DNA of 64,000 nucleotides, taken from Rhizobium herbae (GTDB taxonomy: Bacteria > Pseudomonadota > Alphaproteobacteria > Rhizobiales > Rhizobiaceae). Below are positions 54,924-63,809 of this stretch, piece by piece (position 1 is the first letter of the stretch; every line of letters starts with the position of its first letter). The stretch is from contig NZ_JAGGJV010000011.1 of the NCBI RefSeq assembly GCF_017873135.1, positions 62,001-126,000 of the forward strand. Direction: 5' to 3'. The notes under the pieces were generated by a model. It had not been told where the DNA came from, did no database searches, and worked only from the letters and a program-made list of their open reading frames with translations. The translations under genes and the position numbers were made by a program.

Positions 54924-56279
54924 ATGGACATCGTGCTTCAGGATGGTTGTGTCATTACGGGCGACGGAACGACGGTGTTTCCGCGAGCCGACGTGCTTGT
55001 GAGCGGCGGCGAGATACGGGACGTCGACATGTCCTCTCGTCTCCACCGGCGTTCGGACGGCGGCGCCGACTTCATCGACGCTTCGGGATGCACGATCATT
55101 CCGGGGATCATCAACGCCCACGCCCATGGCTGCATCCGTGGACCCTCCATGCCGAGCGGCTCTGCTGCATTGGACGACAGCGCGGTCGACTACAATCGCA
55201 ACCGGCACCTCCTCCAGGGCACCACCACCCTTCTCAATGTCTGTGGCCTCGCATTCCCCGACGAGATCGACCATGAGGCTGCAATGGCGCATCCGATGGA
55301 CATTTACGTGTCCACGGCACACACAGAAAACAACATACAGGCGGCCCTTGCCGTTGATGGCGCCGGACTGTCCTCACGGCACCTCCAGGCAACGACCGAT
55401 CAATTGCTGTCGCAGGGGGCAAAGGCTCTCGGCGAAGTCGGCGGTGGCCAGACACTCGGCGGCGGCGCGCAGGAGTACAGGTTTATTCCCGACGCCATCA
55501 AGCGCCAGACGGGCATCACAGTCCTTCCGGCCGTGGCGCGGCGATTGAAGAATGCGATTCTTGGCCGTTATCTCGAACCTGCAGATGGGGTATCGGACGA
55601 AGAACTCGAAGCCGAATTGAACAACTGCGGCTTGGCAGGGATGGTGCAAGCGGAGGCGATCCGGGCCATCGTTTCCAACAGCGTCATGCCGTCTGTCTCG
55701 ACAGCACTGGCTGGATTTGAGGAAATCGCCCGCGAGTCGGCTCGGGTCGGATATCCGGCGGTATTTCACAATGCCGCGCCGACGGCGCGCTCTCTTATAG
55801 ACTTGGCCGAAAGATACCCTATTGCCCGGATCGTTGCCGGACACTCCAACCATCCAAGTTTCCTGGCGGGTGAGGCGGTCGAAGTCGCGGGAAAGCTCAG
55901 AGATCGGGGTGCCGTGATCGACGTTTCGACGCTTGATTGCATCACAACGCGGTGGCGAAACGATGTGACCAATTTCGACGCACTGATCGAATCGGGTCTC
56001 GTGGATACAATATCGACCGACTTCGCCGGCGGGCATTGGGATGGGATTTTAGAGGCCATTCACCGGATCGGTCGCAAGAAACAACTCGCCGCGCCGGCGG
56101 CGATCGCGCTTGCCACGGGAAATGTCGCACGGATTTTCCCGCAGCTAGCAGGGGATCGAGGGTTGATCGAAAAAGGCAAGAGGGCCGACATCGTCGTCGC
56201 CGATAGTGCAAACCTCAGCCGGGTGCGGGACGTGTTTATTGCTGGCCGACCGGTCGTGCTGAATGGTCGAATTCTGTGA
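54924..56279 (+). CDS. Amidohydrolase-superfamily enzyme (enamidase-like)
   Basis: A 451-residue metal-dependent hydrolase of the urease-type amidohydrolase fold. Metal-binding H66-A-H68 is in GIINAHAHGC, a GEVGGGQTLGGG loop follows, then VFHNAAPT, AGHSNHP and the catalytic Asp in STDFAGGHWDG. ATG 54924 is preceded by GGAGAG. The closest enzyme type by pattern is enamidase/imidase-like, cleaving a C-N bond in a small molecule. It is the only plus-strand gene in the catabolic-looking cluster, facing the minus-strand prpD-like gene. Confidence 0.72.
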   Translation: MDIVLQDGCVITGDGTTVFPRADVLVSGGEIRDVDMSSRLHRRSDGGADFIDASGCTIIPGIINAHAHGCIRGPSMPSGSAALDDSAVDYNRNRHLLQGTTTLLNVCGLAFPDEIDHEAAMAHPMDIYVSTAHTENNIQAALAVDGAGLSSRHLQATTDQLLSQGAKALGEVGGGQTLGGGAQEYRFIPDAIKRQTGITVLPAVARRLKNAILGRYLEPADGVSDEELEAELNNCGLAGMVQAEAIRAIVSNSVMPSVSTALAGFEEIARESARVGYPAVFHNAAPTARSLIDLAERYPIARIVAGHSNHPSFLAGEAVEVAGKLRDRGAVIDVSTLDCITTRWRNDVTNFDALIESGLVDTISTDFAGGHWDGILEAIHRIGRKKQLAAPAAIALATGNVARIFPQLAGDRGLIEKGKRADIVVADSANLSRVRDVFIAGRPVVLNGRIL

Positions 56280-56314
56280 CGTCGTCTCTGGTGATGAGAT
56301 GATCAGAACAATCA

Positions 56315-57661
56315 CTATGCCAGCGGCTGAGCCAACCGTGCCAGCAGCGGGGCGGTATCGCCACGTCTGAACTGCTCGAATCCATCCAGCAGCATGACTT
56401 GCCTCTTTTCCGACGTCTTCCTCGCGGTGATTTCGAGGAACTTGTCGCGAATATCGGTCCAGTGCATCGGTCGTCCCACGTCCCCACGAGGCGTGGTGAC
56501 CGGAGACACGAAAGATTCGCCTGTTTTGCTGACCATGGTCACTCTCGCGAGCGTCTCGGCAGGAAACCGACGGTCAATCTCGCTATCGACCAACAGACGG
56601 ACCTTGTGGGCAAAATCGGCAAGATCCTGGCGACCCAGCAGATTCACATTGATCGGGGCCAGCGCCTGGCGGCCCTCGATCGCAGCGATCGCCAGGCAGT
56701 ATGGCAGGCTGTATTGGATATCCGTCAGGTTTTCCGGATTGACGCGGTTGCCCAACTGGAGCGCCCAGGCAAATATCTCGACTTCAATCATCGCGATCTC
56801 GTGATGGGTCACGCGATGGCGTGTTTCCAGATCGGACAACGCATCGATGGCGGGATGGATGTAGCGGCAGCACGAATATGGTTTGAAATATGTTCCCTCG
56901 ATTTTCCCCGGCTTGCCCAGGTAGCCGACGATGCTTGACGTGTCGAAATGCGAAGCATGATCCAGGATGTCTTCAGGCCCGGTAAATCCGCATTCGGCAA
57001 GGTGGAGCGCCGTCATGCCGGTTGCAACACTCCACGGAATGCCTTCCTTCACATCGTTGCCGGTGAGTTTCGAATAGCCGGAACTGCCATTTGCGTCCTG
57101 GTTCGGAGCCAGGACGCCGGCAATCGCCAATGCCTGTGAAAGGCGGGCAGGCGTTGCACCGGAAAGCCGGCCGGCGGCGGCCGCAGCGCCATATCCCACC
57201 CACCGCCCCGATTGCCGGCTCCTGATCGCGTTCGGATTTTGCGCGGCAGCGATACGCACCCCGACTTCATATCCAAGAGCGATCGCCGTGACGATTTCGT
57301 CCCGCGAGCAGGTGATATCGCCTGCGACCGCCAACGCGGCGGGAATGACTGCGGCGCCGGGATGTCCGCGTGCGGCCCGATGACCGTCGTCCAGATCCAG
57401 AGCAGAAGCGGCAGCCGCGTTGCAGAAGGCAGCACCTGTGCTGTTCAACGTCTGCCCGGAAAACCATACGGGCGACGGCCCGGGCCCGAACAGATGTCCT
57501 GCAACACTGCGAACCGCCGCAGCGCTCGGTGTTTCATATCCGGCGATCGCCGCCGTCACCAGATCGAGCATGCAACACAGCGTCTTCTCCTTTACGCCCG
57601 CCGTCAAATTTTCGGCAGCGCAGTCACCGATGTAAGCTGCAAGAGTTCGCGTCGCGTACAT
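56315..57661 (-). CDS. MmgE/PrpD-family protein 1
   Basis: A 448-residue MmgE/PrpD protein (2-methylcitrate dehydratase family; other members act as isomerases or hydratases). Landmarks: NAAAASALDLDDGHRAARGHPGAAV (the family's Asp/His block), GWVGYGAAAAAGRLSG-like core and KPYSCCRYIHPAIDA. ATG 57661 follows GGAGACGAG. It lies downstream of the ornithine-cyclodeaminase-like gene with ~84 bases between. Confidence 0.85.
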   Translation of the reverse strand: MYATRTLAAYIGDCAAENLTAGVKEKTLCCMLDLVTAAIAGYETPSAAAVRSVAGHLFGPGPSPVWFSGQTLNSTGAAFCNAAAASALDLDDGHRAARGHPGAAVIPAALAVAGDITCSRDEIVTAIALGYEVGVRIAAAQNPNAIRSRQSGRWVGYGAAAAAGRLSGATPARLSQALAIAGVLAPNQDANGSSGYSKLTGNDVKEGIPWSVATGMTALHLAECGFTGPEDILDHASHFDTSSIVGYLGKPGKIEGTYFKPYSCCRYIHPAIDALSDLETRHRVTHHEIAMIEVEIFAWALQLGNRVNPENLTDIQYSLPYCLAIAAIEGRQALAPINVNLLGRQDLADFAHKVRLLVDSEIDRRFPAETLARVTMVSKTGESFVSPVTTPRGDVGRPMHWTDIRDKFLEITARKTSEKRQVMLLDGFEQFRRGDTAPLLARLAQPLA

Positions 57662-57745
57662 GTCTCGTCTCCACCGGCAACTGAGTGCCACGTTGAACTG
57701 ACCCATGCGGCATTCCGCAACGGGCGGGTTGCGCCCACAGCGAAG

Positions 57746-58819
57746 CTACGCGTTCGGTTCTGTTTTCAGAAAGGTCTCATAGACATATTTGGCAACGTAT
57801 AGGTCCAGCATCGGCAGTCCAACGCATGTGATGTGAAGCGGCTCATCTTCGCGCTTTTGAAGCTCGTCGCCCAAGTCCGAAAAGTTGGTAACACCGAGAA
57901 GTGGGCCGAGCGTTTCCAGGGTGGATTGCCCTTTCGAAAAATATAGAGCCAGGCTCTGCGAGTTGCGGCGCGACACCATTGTGATGTCGTCACACAACAG
58001 CCGCCCAGTTTTCAGAACGCGTTGGATATATTGAGGGGGTGTTTCATCGCCGCCGAGGTGCAGCGTTACGGCGTGCGGGTTGGCTTCCGCGTCGTCGAAG
58101 ACAGGCCTTTTGGCATTGGATGCGGTAATCACCAGATCGCAGCCGCGAAGTTCGTCATTGTCATCCACAGCCACCAGGGGGTATGCGACGCGCGCCGCGA
58201 GCTTCGCCGCAAGATGGACCGCCGAATCCGCCGATCGGCTTCGAATGAACACTTTCGAAAAGGCCTCATGAGCAAAGATGCCAAGGCCCAGGATGACCCG
58301 TTCAGCGATCGGTCCGGCGCCAAAGATAAACACCGATAGACCGTTGCGACCAGACAGGAAGCGATCAACTATCGTCGTCGCGTAAGTCGCGGTTCTCGCG
58401 GCAGAAATCTCGGTGCCATCCAACAGGCAGATCGGCGCAAGCGTCACCTTGTCGAAGAGGGCGATCGTGGACATCGACCTGGGGCGTCCCAGATGCCGAT
58501 TGAGTGCGTTGGCGCCGACGATCTTGACGGCTGCGTAGTCCGGCCCAACGCTCGAGAGGGTCGACAACTTCCAACCGAGCCGCTCTCCTTCGAACCTTTT
58601 CCGATAGTGGTCCAATTCCGGACGAGCCCAGAGTTCGCTTTCGAATGGCAGCAGAACGGATTTCAATCCGTATGCGCGGCCCTCGCGAATATCAGCCCAC
58701 GCCTCGCGGGCAACCGCATGCAGAGCGCCGGCCTCGAGCATGACGCCGCGCCGTTCCATATCCTTCAAGGAGAAGAACCGCAGGCCGCCCTCCGGCCTTT
58801 CCTCCAACGCAACTGTCAT
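57746..58819 (-). CDS. Ornithine cyclodeaminase/mu-crystallin family enzyme
   Basis: A 357-residue NAD(P)-binding protein of the ornithine cyclodeaminase family. The substrate-binding Lys region YAAVKIVG and Arg in ISAARTAT, the Rossmann GAGPIAERVI, and a late VTLHLGGDETPPQ are seen. Family members deaminate ornithine, reduce imines (as lysine/pyrroline reductases) or make N-carboxyalkyl amino acids. The substrate here may come from the amidase and hydratase-like neighbours. The start is ATG 58819, with GGAGGG upstream. Confidence 0.8.
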   Translation of the reverse strand: MTVALEERPEGGLRFFSLKDMERRGVMLEAGALHAVAREAWADIREGRAYGLKSVLLPFESELWARPELDHYRKRFEGERLGWKLSTLSSVGPDYAAVKIVGANALNRHLGRPRSMSTIALFDKVTLAPICLLDGTEISAARTATYATTIVDRFLSGRNGLSVFIFGAGPIAERVILGLGIFAHEAFSKVFIRSRSADSAVHLAAKLAARVAYPLVAVDDNDELRGCDLVITASNAKRPVFDDAEANPHAVTLHLGGDETPPQYIQRVLKTGRLLCDDITMVSRRNSQSLALYFSKGQSTLETLGPLLGVTNFSDLGDELQKREDEPLHITCVGLPMLDLYVAKYVYETFLKTEPNA

Positions 58820-58964
58820 GCTCCACCCTCCGAATGACTACCTATGATGGTATTTTCTCGTGGGAAAAGCGGAAATGAAAGCCAATTTCAGATGAATAAT
58901 CGGCGATGAAGTGACCGCTCAGGCTGTCATTGGAGGGTGGATGGGGCAAACGACACCGTTCAGA

Positions 58965-60212
58965 TCAAAGCGCCAGCGCCCTTCTTAGATCATCGTGTTC
59001 GAAGGCGCTGGCCATTCGTGTGATCTCGGCGGAGCGGGCGCCGGCTGCCTTGGCGGTTTCGCGCCATGTCGCGGTAACACTTGCCACCTCCTTGATGATC
59101 GCGCGGGCCTGCAGCAGCGTGAGGCCGAAGAACCCCGAAGCCGCCTCAAGCAGGTCGAGCGAGCAGGTACCCTCATCGAGGTCGATGTTGGTCGTCAGCA
59201 CACGCGCCTTGAGGTCGGTGGGAACGGGATTGAGGTCATAGGCAGGAGAGAGCGACCATCCTGCCTTGCCGAGCCAAAGGAAGCCATGGTTGCGCAGGTG
59301 ATCGTCGACATTGGAGATCAGCACGCTGAAGACGACGCGCCGATAAAGGCTATGAGCGTCGGTCTTCCCTTGCGCACCATGTTGCGCAAGGGCGTCGACG
59401 ATCTCCGGATAGCTGCCGCGCTCACCGTCCCTGGCGCCCATCATCGCCATCGCAGACAGGAAGGGAATGCGGGATGCGCCGGAACGATCAAAACGCCGCG
59501 ACAGCATCACCGCCTTGCCGGCGACCTCAATCAGTTCATGATACGGAGTGGTGATGCCGGCCTTCTCGGCCAGCCGCAGCGCGATCTCCTCCCAGGTCTC
59601 CATGCTGTAGTCGTCAGTTTCCTTCGGGAACTTGGCGATGGAGAGGTGCCCGTGCTGGTCGATGATCGATGCCTTCGGCCGCGCACCGCCGAGGGACGAG
59701 CCGGGGGCAAAGATGAGCTGTAGGTCCTCGTCCGTTTCCTCGTCCCGGAGAATCCGTTCAGTGATTTCAAGCAGCCGCCCGAGTTCGATCAGAGCGGGGA
59801 CCCCGGCGCGGATCGGCGCCTGGAACGTCTCTTCTCCTGCCCAGCGGAATCTGAGTGCGCCCAGGCGGGTCTCGTCGGCGACGCCGAGCAGGTAATCGCT
59901 TTCCGCAAGGGTGCGAACGGCACGGCGTTCGCGTTCGGCAAGACGGCGCTCGGCCCGCTGCATCAGACGACGGCCCCATGTGTCGGGGGCGGAGTCTCCG
60001 ATCGAACCGAACGTCGCCAGTCCGGCGGGCGGGGCAAAGGTACCGCGGGTCAAAGCAAGGGCAGGCTCCAGCGAGAACCGGTCCGGATCGACGAGCCACG
60101 CGCCATCGTACTCGAACAGTATGGTTTCCGTACCTCGAACGCGGTTGCTCCTCGCCATTCCAATGGCGCGCGTGCGGCCGTCCAGGTCGATATGCACCTC
60201 GAAGTCAGCCAT
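58965..60212 (-). CDS. hipA: HipA-family serine/threonine kinase toxin
   Basis: A 415-residue HipA-type kinase. The Gly-rich ATP loop is GSSLGGARPKA; SIAKFP carries the Lys; catalytic ISNVDDHLRNHGF (about residues 300-312) and SPAYDLNP (metal-binding Asp) are intact. HipA proteins phosphorylate targets such as glutamyl-tRNA synthetase and arrest growth; HipB neutralises them. Its start overlaps the hipB-like stop by eight bases. Confidence 0.9.
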   Translation of the reverse strand: MADFEVHIDLDGRTRAIGMARSNRVRGTETILFEYDGAWLVDPDRFSLEPALALTRGTFAPPAGLATFGSIGDSAPDTWGRRLMQRAERRLAERERRAVRTLAESDYLLGVADETRLGALRFRWAGEETFQAPIRAGVPALIELGRLLEITERILRDEETDEDLQLIFAPGSSLGGARPKASIIDQHGHLSIAKFPKETDDYSMETWEEIALRLAEKAGITTPYHELIEVAGKAVMLSRRFDRSGASRIPFLSAMAMMGARDGERGSYPEIVDALAQHGAQGKTDAHSLYRRVVFSVLISNVDDHLRNHGFLWLGKAGWSLSPAYDLNPVPTDLKARVLTTNIDLDEGTCSLDLLEAASGFFGLTLLQARAIIKEVASVTATWRETAKAAGARSAEITRMASAFEHDDLRRALAL

Positions 60213-60540
60213 CGCGAGACGATCCCGTTGTCCGCTTGAGGTGGACGTGCTTGGGCAGGTCGGCGCTGGCCATTGCCTGCCCGACAGGGTCGTTGCCGAT
60301 GTCGGCGATCTGGCTCAGACCGTCGAGCAAGCCGAGCGCCTGGAGGACACCCGCATAGATGCCGATACTGACATTGGTATCCCCGGCCTCGACCTTTTGC
60401 AGCGTAGAGCGGGAGGTGAAGGCCCGCTCCGCCACGACCGCCATCGGCAGCCGTCGACGCCGGCGAGCATCGTGGATATCCGCGCCGAGTTTGCGAAGAG
60501 CGCGCCGCACAGCAGCAGGAGGATTATGTGGGGTTGGCAT
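60205..60540 (-). CDS. hipB: HipB-like antitoxin (Xre family)
   Basis: A 111-residue protein with an Xre HTH (IHDARRRRRLPMAVVAERAFTSRST, second part LQKVEAGD), the antitoxin and autorepressor of hipA. ATG 60540 is used; a start five codons upstream is less likely. A 12-bp near-perfect inverted repeat lies just upstream as the likely operator. Confidence 0.85.
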   Translation of the reverse strand: MPTPHNPPAAVRRALRKLGADIHDARRRRRLPMAVVAERAFTSRSTLQKVEAGDTNVSIGIYAGVLQALGLLDGLSQIADIGNDPVGQAMASADLPKHVHLKRTTGSSRDG

Positions 60541-60547
60541 TTGATAC

Positions 60548-60584
60548 CTTCGCACTACAGATTTACCGAATATGTAGCACGAAG
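60548..60584. promoter_or_regulatory. Inverted-repeat operator upstream of hipBA
   Basis: CTTCGCACTACA, 13 bases, TGTAGCACGAAG: 10 of 12 positions pair. It starts eight bases before the hipB start and spans the promoter region, fitting a HipB dimer site. Confidence 0.55.
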
Positions 60585-60706
60585 CTTACAATTTTGATAG
60601 CCCTCTCGTAGGGTTCCGGCAGGAAGTAGAATTGGGTGATTGGAAATAAGAGCGGTTTCTGCTCTGGGCACGGGATCGCGACGGCTCGGCCGCGATCCCG
60701 CAAGGC

Positions 60707-61090
60707 TCATTCTGTCGGCTGGCGCTCGACCGTAGGGCTGGAGACGGCCACGATATCGTCACCACCATCGGCAAGAAGGCGTTTGCGCACGAGCACCCGC
60801 ATGATACGGGCGGCCGTCGAGAAGCTCATCTGATCCAGCGGCCCTTCGCCTTTCCAGGGCTTGGACAGTCTTTCGGTGATGGCACTGACACTGTTCATCG
60901 GAACGATGTCATCGCAGTCGCGCATCGCTTCGAAGACAAGACTGATCGGGATGATCCGCCCTTCGAAAGTGACGATCGGTTCCGTACGTTCCGTTTCCCA
61001 TTCTTCGAAGGCATAGAGCGCCTCGCGGAACAATTCCTGAAGGGTGATCGGCGCGTGTCCGTTATGAAGTGGCGGCAAGGCACTCGTCAT
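60707..61090 (-). CDS. Hypothetical protein upstream of hipBA
   Basis: A 127-residue soluble protein with good codon use and a proper start (ATG 61090 after AGGAGA). It reads like a small globular protein (TLQELFREALYAFEEWETE, ISLVFEAMRDCDDIVP) without known motifs. It is divided from hipB by 166 bases. The stretch 61091-61391 holds an A+T-rich promoter-like area but no gene I can support. Confidence 0.55.
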   Translation of the reverse strand: MTSALPPLHNGHAPITLQELFREALYAFEEWETERTEPIVTFEGRIIPISLVFEAMRDCDDIVPMNSVSAITERLSKPWKGEGPLDQMSFSTAARIMRVLVRKRLLADGGDDIVAVSSPTVERQPTE

Positions 61091-61391
61091 GTCTGTCTCC
61101 TCTTGTGGATTAAGCCAGTCCTCCTCATCGGCCGGGGATCGAAGCAGAAAACGCGACTCAGGGTTTCCCTGCGGACCGAATACACGATATTTTTTATAGT
61201 GTAATACTCCCGTGATAAAGCGATATATGCCCGCCCAGTCGCTAACGCGTGCCTATGAAATCGATAGGTTATTGATATCCCTGATGAACTCAGCATTCGA
61301 AGCATGCGTCCCTTCTCGATCATCGTCCCACATGATTGCCAAGGGCGCAAAGTCGCCATCGCTCATACCGAAAACAGACTGGTTGCCTTTG

Positions 61392-62822
61392 TTATCGAAC
61401 CAGCAGGACGTCCCGCGGCATTTCTCCAAAGCTGCCCGAACCCGGTATCTCCGGCACGCTCGCAGCGAACAAGGGTTGGAGAGAGGCCATGTTGCCTATG
61501 CCGGAAATAACCTTCAACAGGGCGAGTGAACGATCGCTTCCGAACCTTCTCTCAGCCAGCTTTAGAAACTTCTCTTCCAAAAAAGATCTGGGCAATGGAT
61601 TTGCGGCTTCACCGAGGGCGATCTTGACTTCGGCATGGAAAATACGACCGTCCTTCAGGGACAGTTGGGCACGTGCGACATGATGAGAATTGGGGTCCGG
61701 CTTTCCCATGTCGGGCCGCAATTCGATCCGCGCCATAAGGCGCATGGCCGCATCACTACAGATTTGCTCTTCCGAAAACCAGTCGGGGCCGGGCTCAATA
61801 CCAAGCAACGCCATTGCGACAGCGTAGGGAGCACTAAACTGGGCAGCCCAAATATCCGCTGGCGCGGGATTGTTGAACGGTGGCTCGCAGACAATCGGTG
61901 GGGCGGTGATCACCAGCCGTTCGTGGGCGTGATCCTTTGAATCGACGCCGGCAGTCGCGAACGCCCTCAGCGACGCCTGAATGCTGCTCTGCAGGATCCG
62001 GCAGCAGCTGTACGGCTTAAAGCCGACTTCGCGAATTTCGTAGACCCGGCCAAGACCTGCCGTCAGTCGTTCGAGATCGCAGGCATCGGCGCCGGCCATG
62101 CGCCAAAATCCGGTCTCCCCCTCAAAGATGTCCAGCGGACCTTCAAAGCCGTTTTTCGCGAGAAGGGCTGCGTTGACGCCGGTCTGCGCCGCTGCCCCGA
62201 AATTGTTCTTTGCCATGCTGGGTTCAGAGCCATAGACCGTCTTCATGACGGAGGCGACGGGCGCATTGGCAGCTGCAATCGCGATTGCATGCGCCGATTG
62301 CCGCGCTTCGAGCTTCAGGAGCTTTGCGGCTGTCGCGGCCGCACCAAAGACCTGCCACGTTCCATGCCCATGCACCGTTTTGCGCGGATGCATATGCGAC
62401 AGGGAAATCGCGACCCGGCCGCCCACTTCATATCCCACGACCATCGCTTCCAGGATGTCCGCCCCACAACTGTTGACATGCGCCGCGACACTCAACGCGG
62501 CCGCGACCACCGTCGCGCCGGGATGGCCCTTGCGATAGATGTCGTCGAAGTCGAGAGCGTTGATCAGGCAGGCCTGGACGAAGGCGGCGGTTCCCGGATC
62601 GGTCGTGCGATTGGTGCCGAGGATCGGCACGTCTCCACGAGACCCAACATCGTCCAGAAAGCCATCCAGGACGCCGGCGATCGGCAGGGAATAGCCACCA
62701 AGCAGGCAGCAGAGCGAATCCAGAAGGCATTCGTTCGCCTTCCCGACAACGTCGGGCGGCAGATCGGCCAATGTTTCGCGGGCAATGTAGTTTCCCAGGA
62801 CCATTGCTGCGGGTTGTTGCAT
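61392..62822 (-). CDS. MmgE/PrpD-family protein 2
   Basis: A 476-residue MmgE/PrpD protein, distant paralogue of the one at 56315. It has the same Asp/His block (INALDFDDIYRKGHPGATV), the HPRKTVHGHGTWQVFGAAA region and KPYSCCRILQSS. ATG 62822; ribosome-binding site weak (GAGAAA). It is downstream of the nitrilase-family gene by 135 bases, in the same strand. Two family members in one locus suggest successive steps or substrates. Confidence 0.85.
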   Translation of the reverse strand: MQQPAAMVLGNYIARETLADLPPDVVGKANECLLDSLCCLLGGYSLPIAGVLDGFLDDVGSRGDVPILGTNRTTDPGTAAFVQACLINALDFDDIYRKGHPGATVVAAALSVAAHVNSCGADILEAMVVGYEVGGRVAISLSHMHPRKTVHGHGTWQVFGAAATAAKLLKLEARQSAHAIAIAAANAPVASVMKTVYGSEPSMAKNNFGAAAQTGVNAALLAKNGFEGPLDIFEGETGFWRMAGADACDLERLTAGLGRVYEIREVGFKPYSCCRILQSSIQASLRAFATAGVDSKDHAHERLVITAPPIVCEPPFNNPAPADIWAAQFSAPYAVAMALLGIEPGPDWFSEEQICSDAAMRLMARIELRPDMGKPDPNSHHVARAQLSLKDGRIFHAEVKIALGEAANPLPRSFLEEKFLKLAERRFGSDRSLALLKVISGIGNMASLQPLFAASVPEIPGSGSFGEMPRDVLLVR

Positions 62823-62957
62823 GGCGTTTCTCGTTTTTCGTTGAGTGTGGAACACAGGGGGGCGGGTATTTTCCAGAGCCGAAGCACCGGCGGTCTTCGC
62901 CGATCCTCGGGCCCCTCCCCGCGACCAACAGATCCGACCTGCAGAATGCGCCCCCGA

Positions 62958-63809
62958 CTAAGGGCCGACCGCCAGGACATTGATGTCGCCGAACTCCACC
63001 CGATGCGCATCCATCGGGATAAGATTGCGAACCGCCCGGACACGGTCAATGTCCAGATATGAGGTGAAAAATCCGACCGTATCGGAAGCCCGGCCGATGA
63101 CCTGACCCCACGGATCGCAGACAAGCGAGTTGCCATAGGTCTGCCTGACTTCGCCTCCGGCCGCCGGATACGGACCCCATTGGCCGCAGGCGACGAAATA
63201 CACCTGGAACTCGATGGCCCGCGCCCGGCAGAGAACCTCCCAGTGATCCTTGCCCGTCTGAAGCGTGAAGGCCGCCGGCAGAATGATGACATCCACGCCT
63301 GCAGTCGCCAGGCGGTCGAAAAGACGCGAGAAGCGGAGGTCGTAACAAATGGCACAGCCAATCCGCAGGCCATTGATTTCGTAGACCACCAGCTCGTTTC
63401 CGGGCTCAACGGTCTCTGACTCGCGGTAGGCTTTGCCGTCTGGGGCCACGATGTCGAAGAGGTGTATTTTGCGGTACCGCCCGACTTCGATACCATCGCG
63501 GTCGAACACGAGCGAGGTATTGTGGATGCGGGTGCTTCCAGCAATCCGTTCCAGAACGCTGCCGGCATGCAGCCAGATCCGATGCGAGGCTGCGAAGTCC
63601 TGCAGCACGTCATAGGTCCGCCCGCCCGGAACTGTATCGGCCGCCACCTGTTTCTGCTGCGCGGTCCCCCCTGACCAGTCGAAGTGCTCCGGCAGGACGA
63701 TCAGATCCGGACTATCCCTGTCGACCGCATCCTGCATCAGGCGAAGCGCCTGACGAAGATTGTGGTCACGATCCGGTTGCGAGTTCATCTGAATGAGTGA
63801 GATCTTCAT
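62958..63809 (-). CDS. Nitrilase-superfamily carbon-nitrogen hydrolase
   Basis: A 283-residue amidase with the catalytic triad E41 (VLPEHFD), K114 (YRKIHLFD) and C155 (GCAICYDLRF). The pattern resembles the Nit1/omega-amidase branch, which hydrolyses small dicarboxylate or peptide amides such as deaminated glutathione. The start overlaps the stop of the RraA-like gene (ATGA), so they are coupled. Confidence 0.88.
   Translation of the reverse strand: MKISLIQMNSQPDRDHNLRQALRLMQDAVDRDSPDLIVLPEHFDWSGGTAQQKQVAADTVPGGRTYDVLQDFAASHRIWLHAGSVLERIAGSTRIHNTSLVFDRDGIEVGRYRKIHLFDIVAPDGKAYRESETVEPGNELVVYEINGLRIGCAICYDLRFSRLFDRLATAGVDVIILPAAFTLQTGKDHWEVLCRARAIEFQVYFVACGQWGPYPAAGGEVRQTYGNSLVCDPWGQVIGRASDTVGFFTSYLDIDRVRAVRNLIPMDAHRVEFGDINVLAVGP

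Noticed and set aside
61304..61510. Plus-strand open frame of 68 codons over the end of PrpD-like protein 2
   Set aside because: Overlaps the well-supported minus-strand C terminus and shows no family or ribosome-binding site.
62823..62957. Small gene in the gap between the nitrilase-type and PrpD-like genes
   Set aside because: No frame with a start, binding site and plausible protein; only a CCCTCCCC motif is of note.
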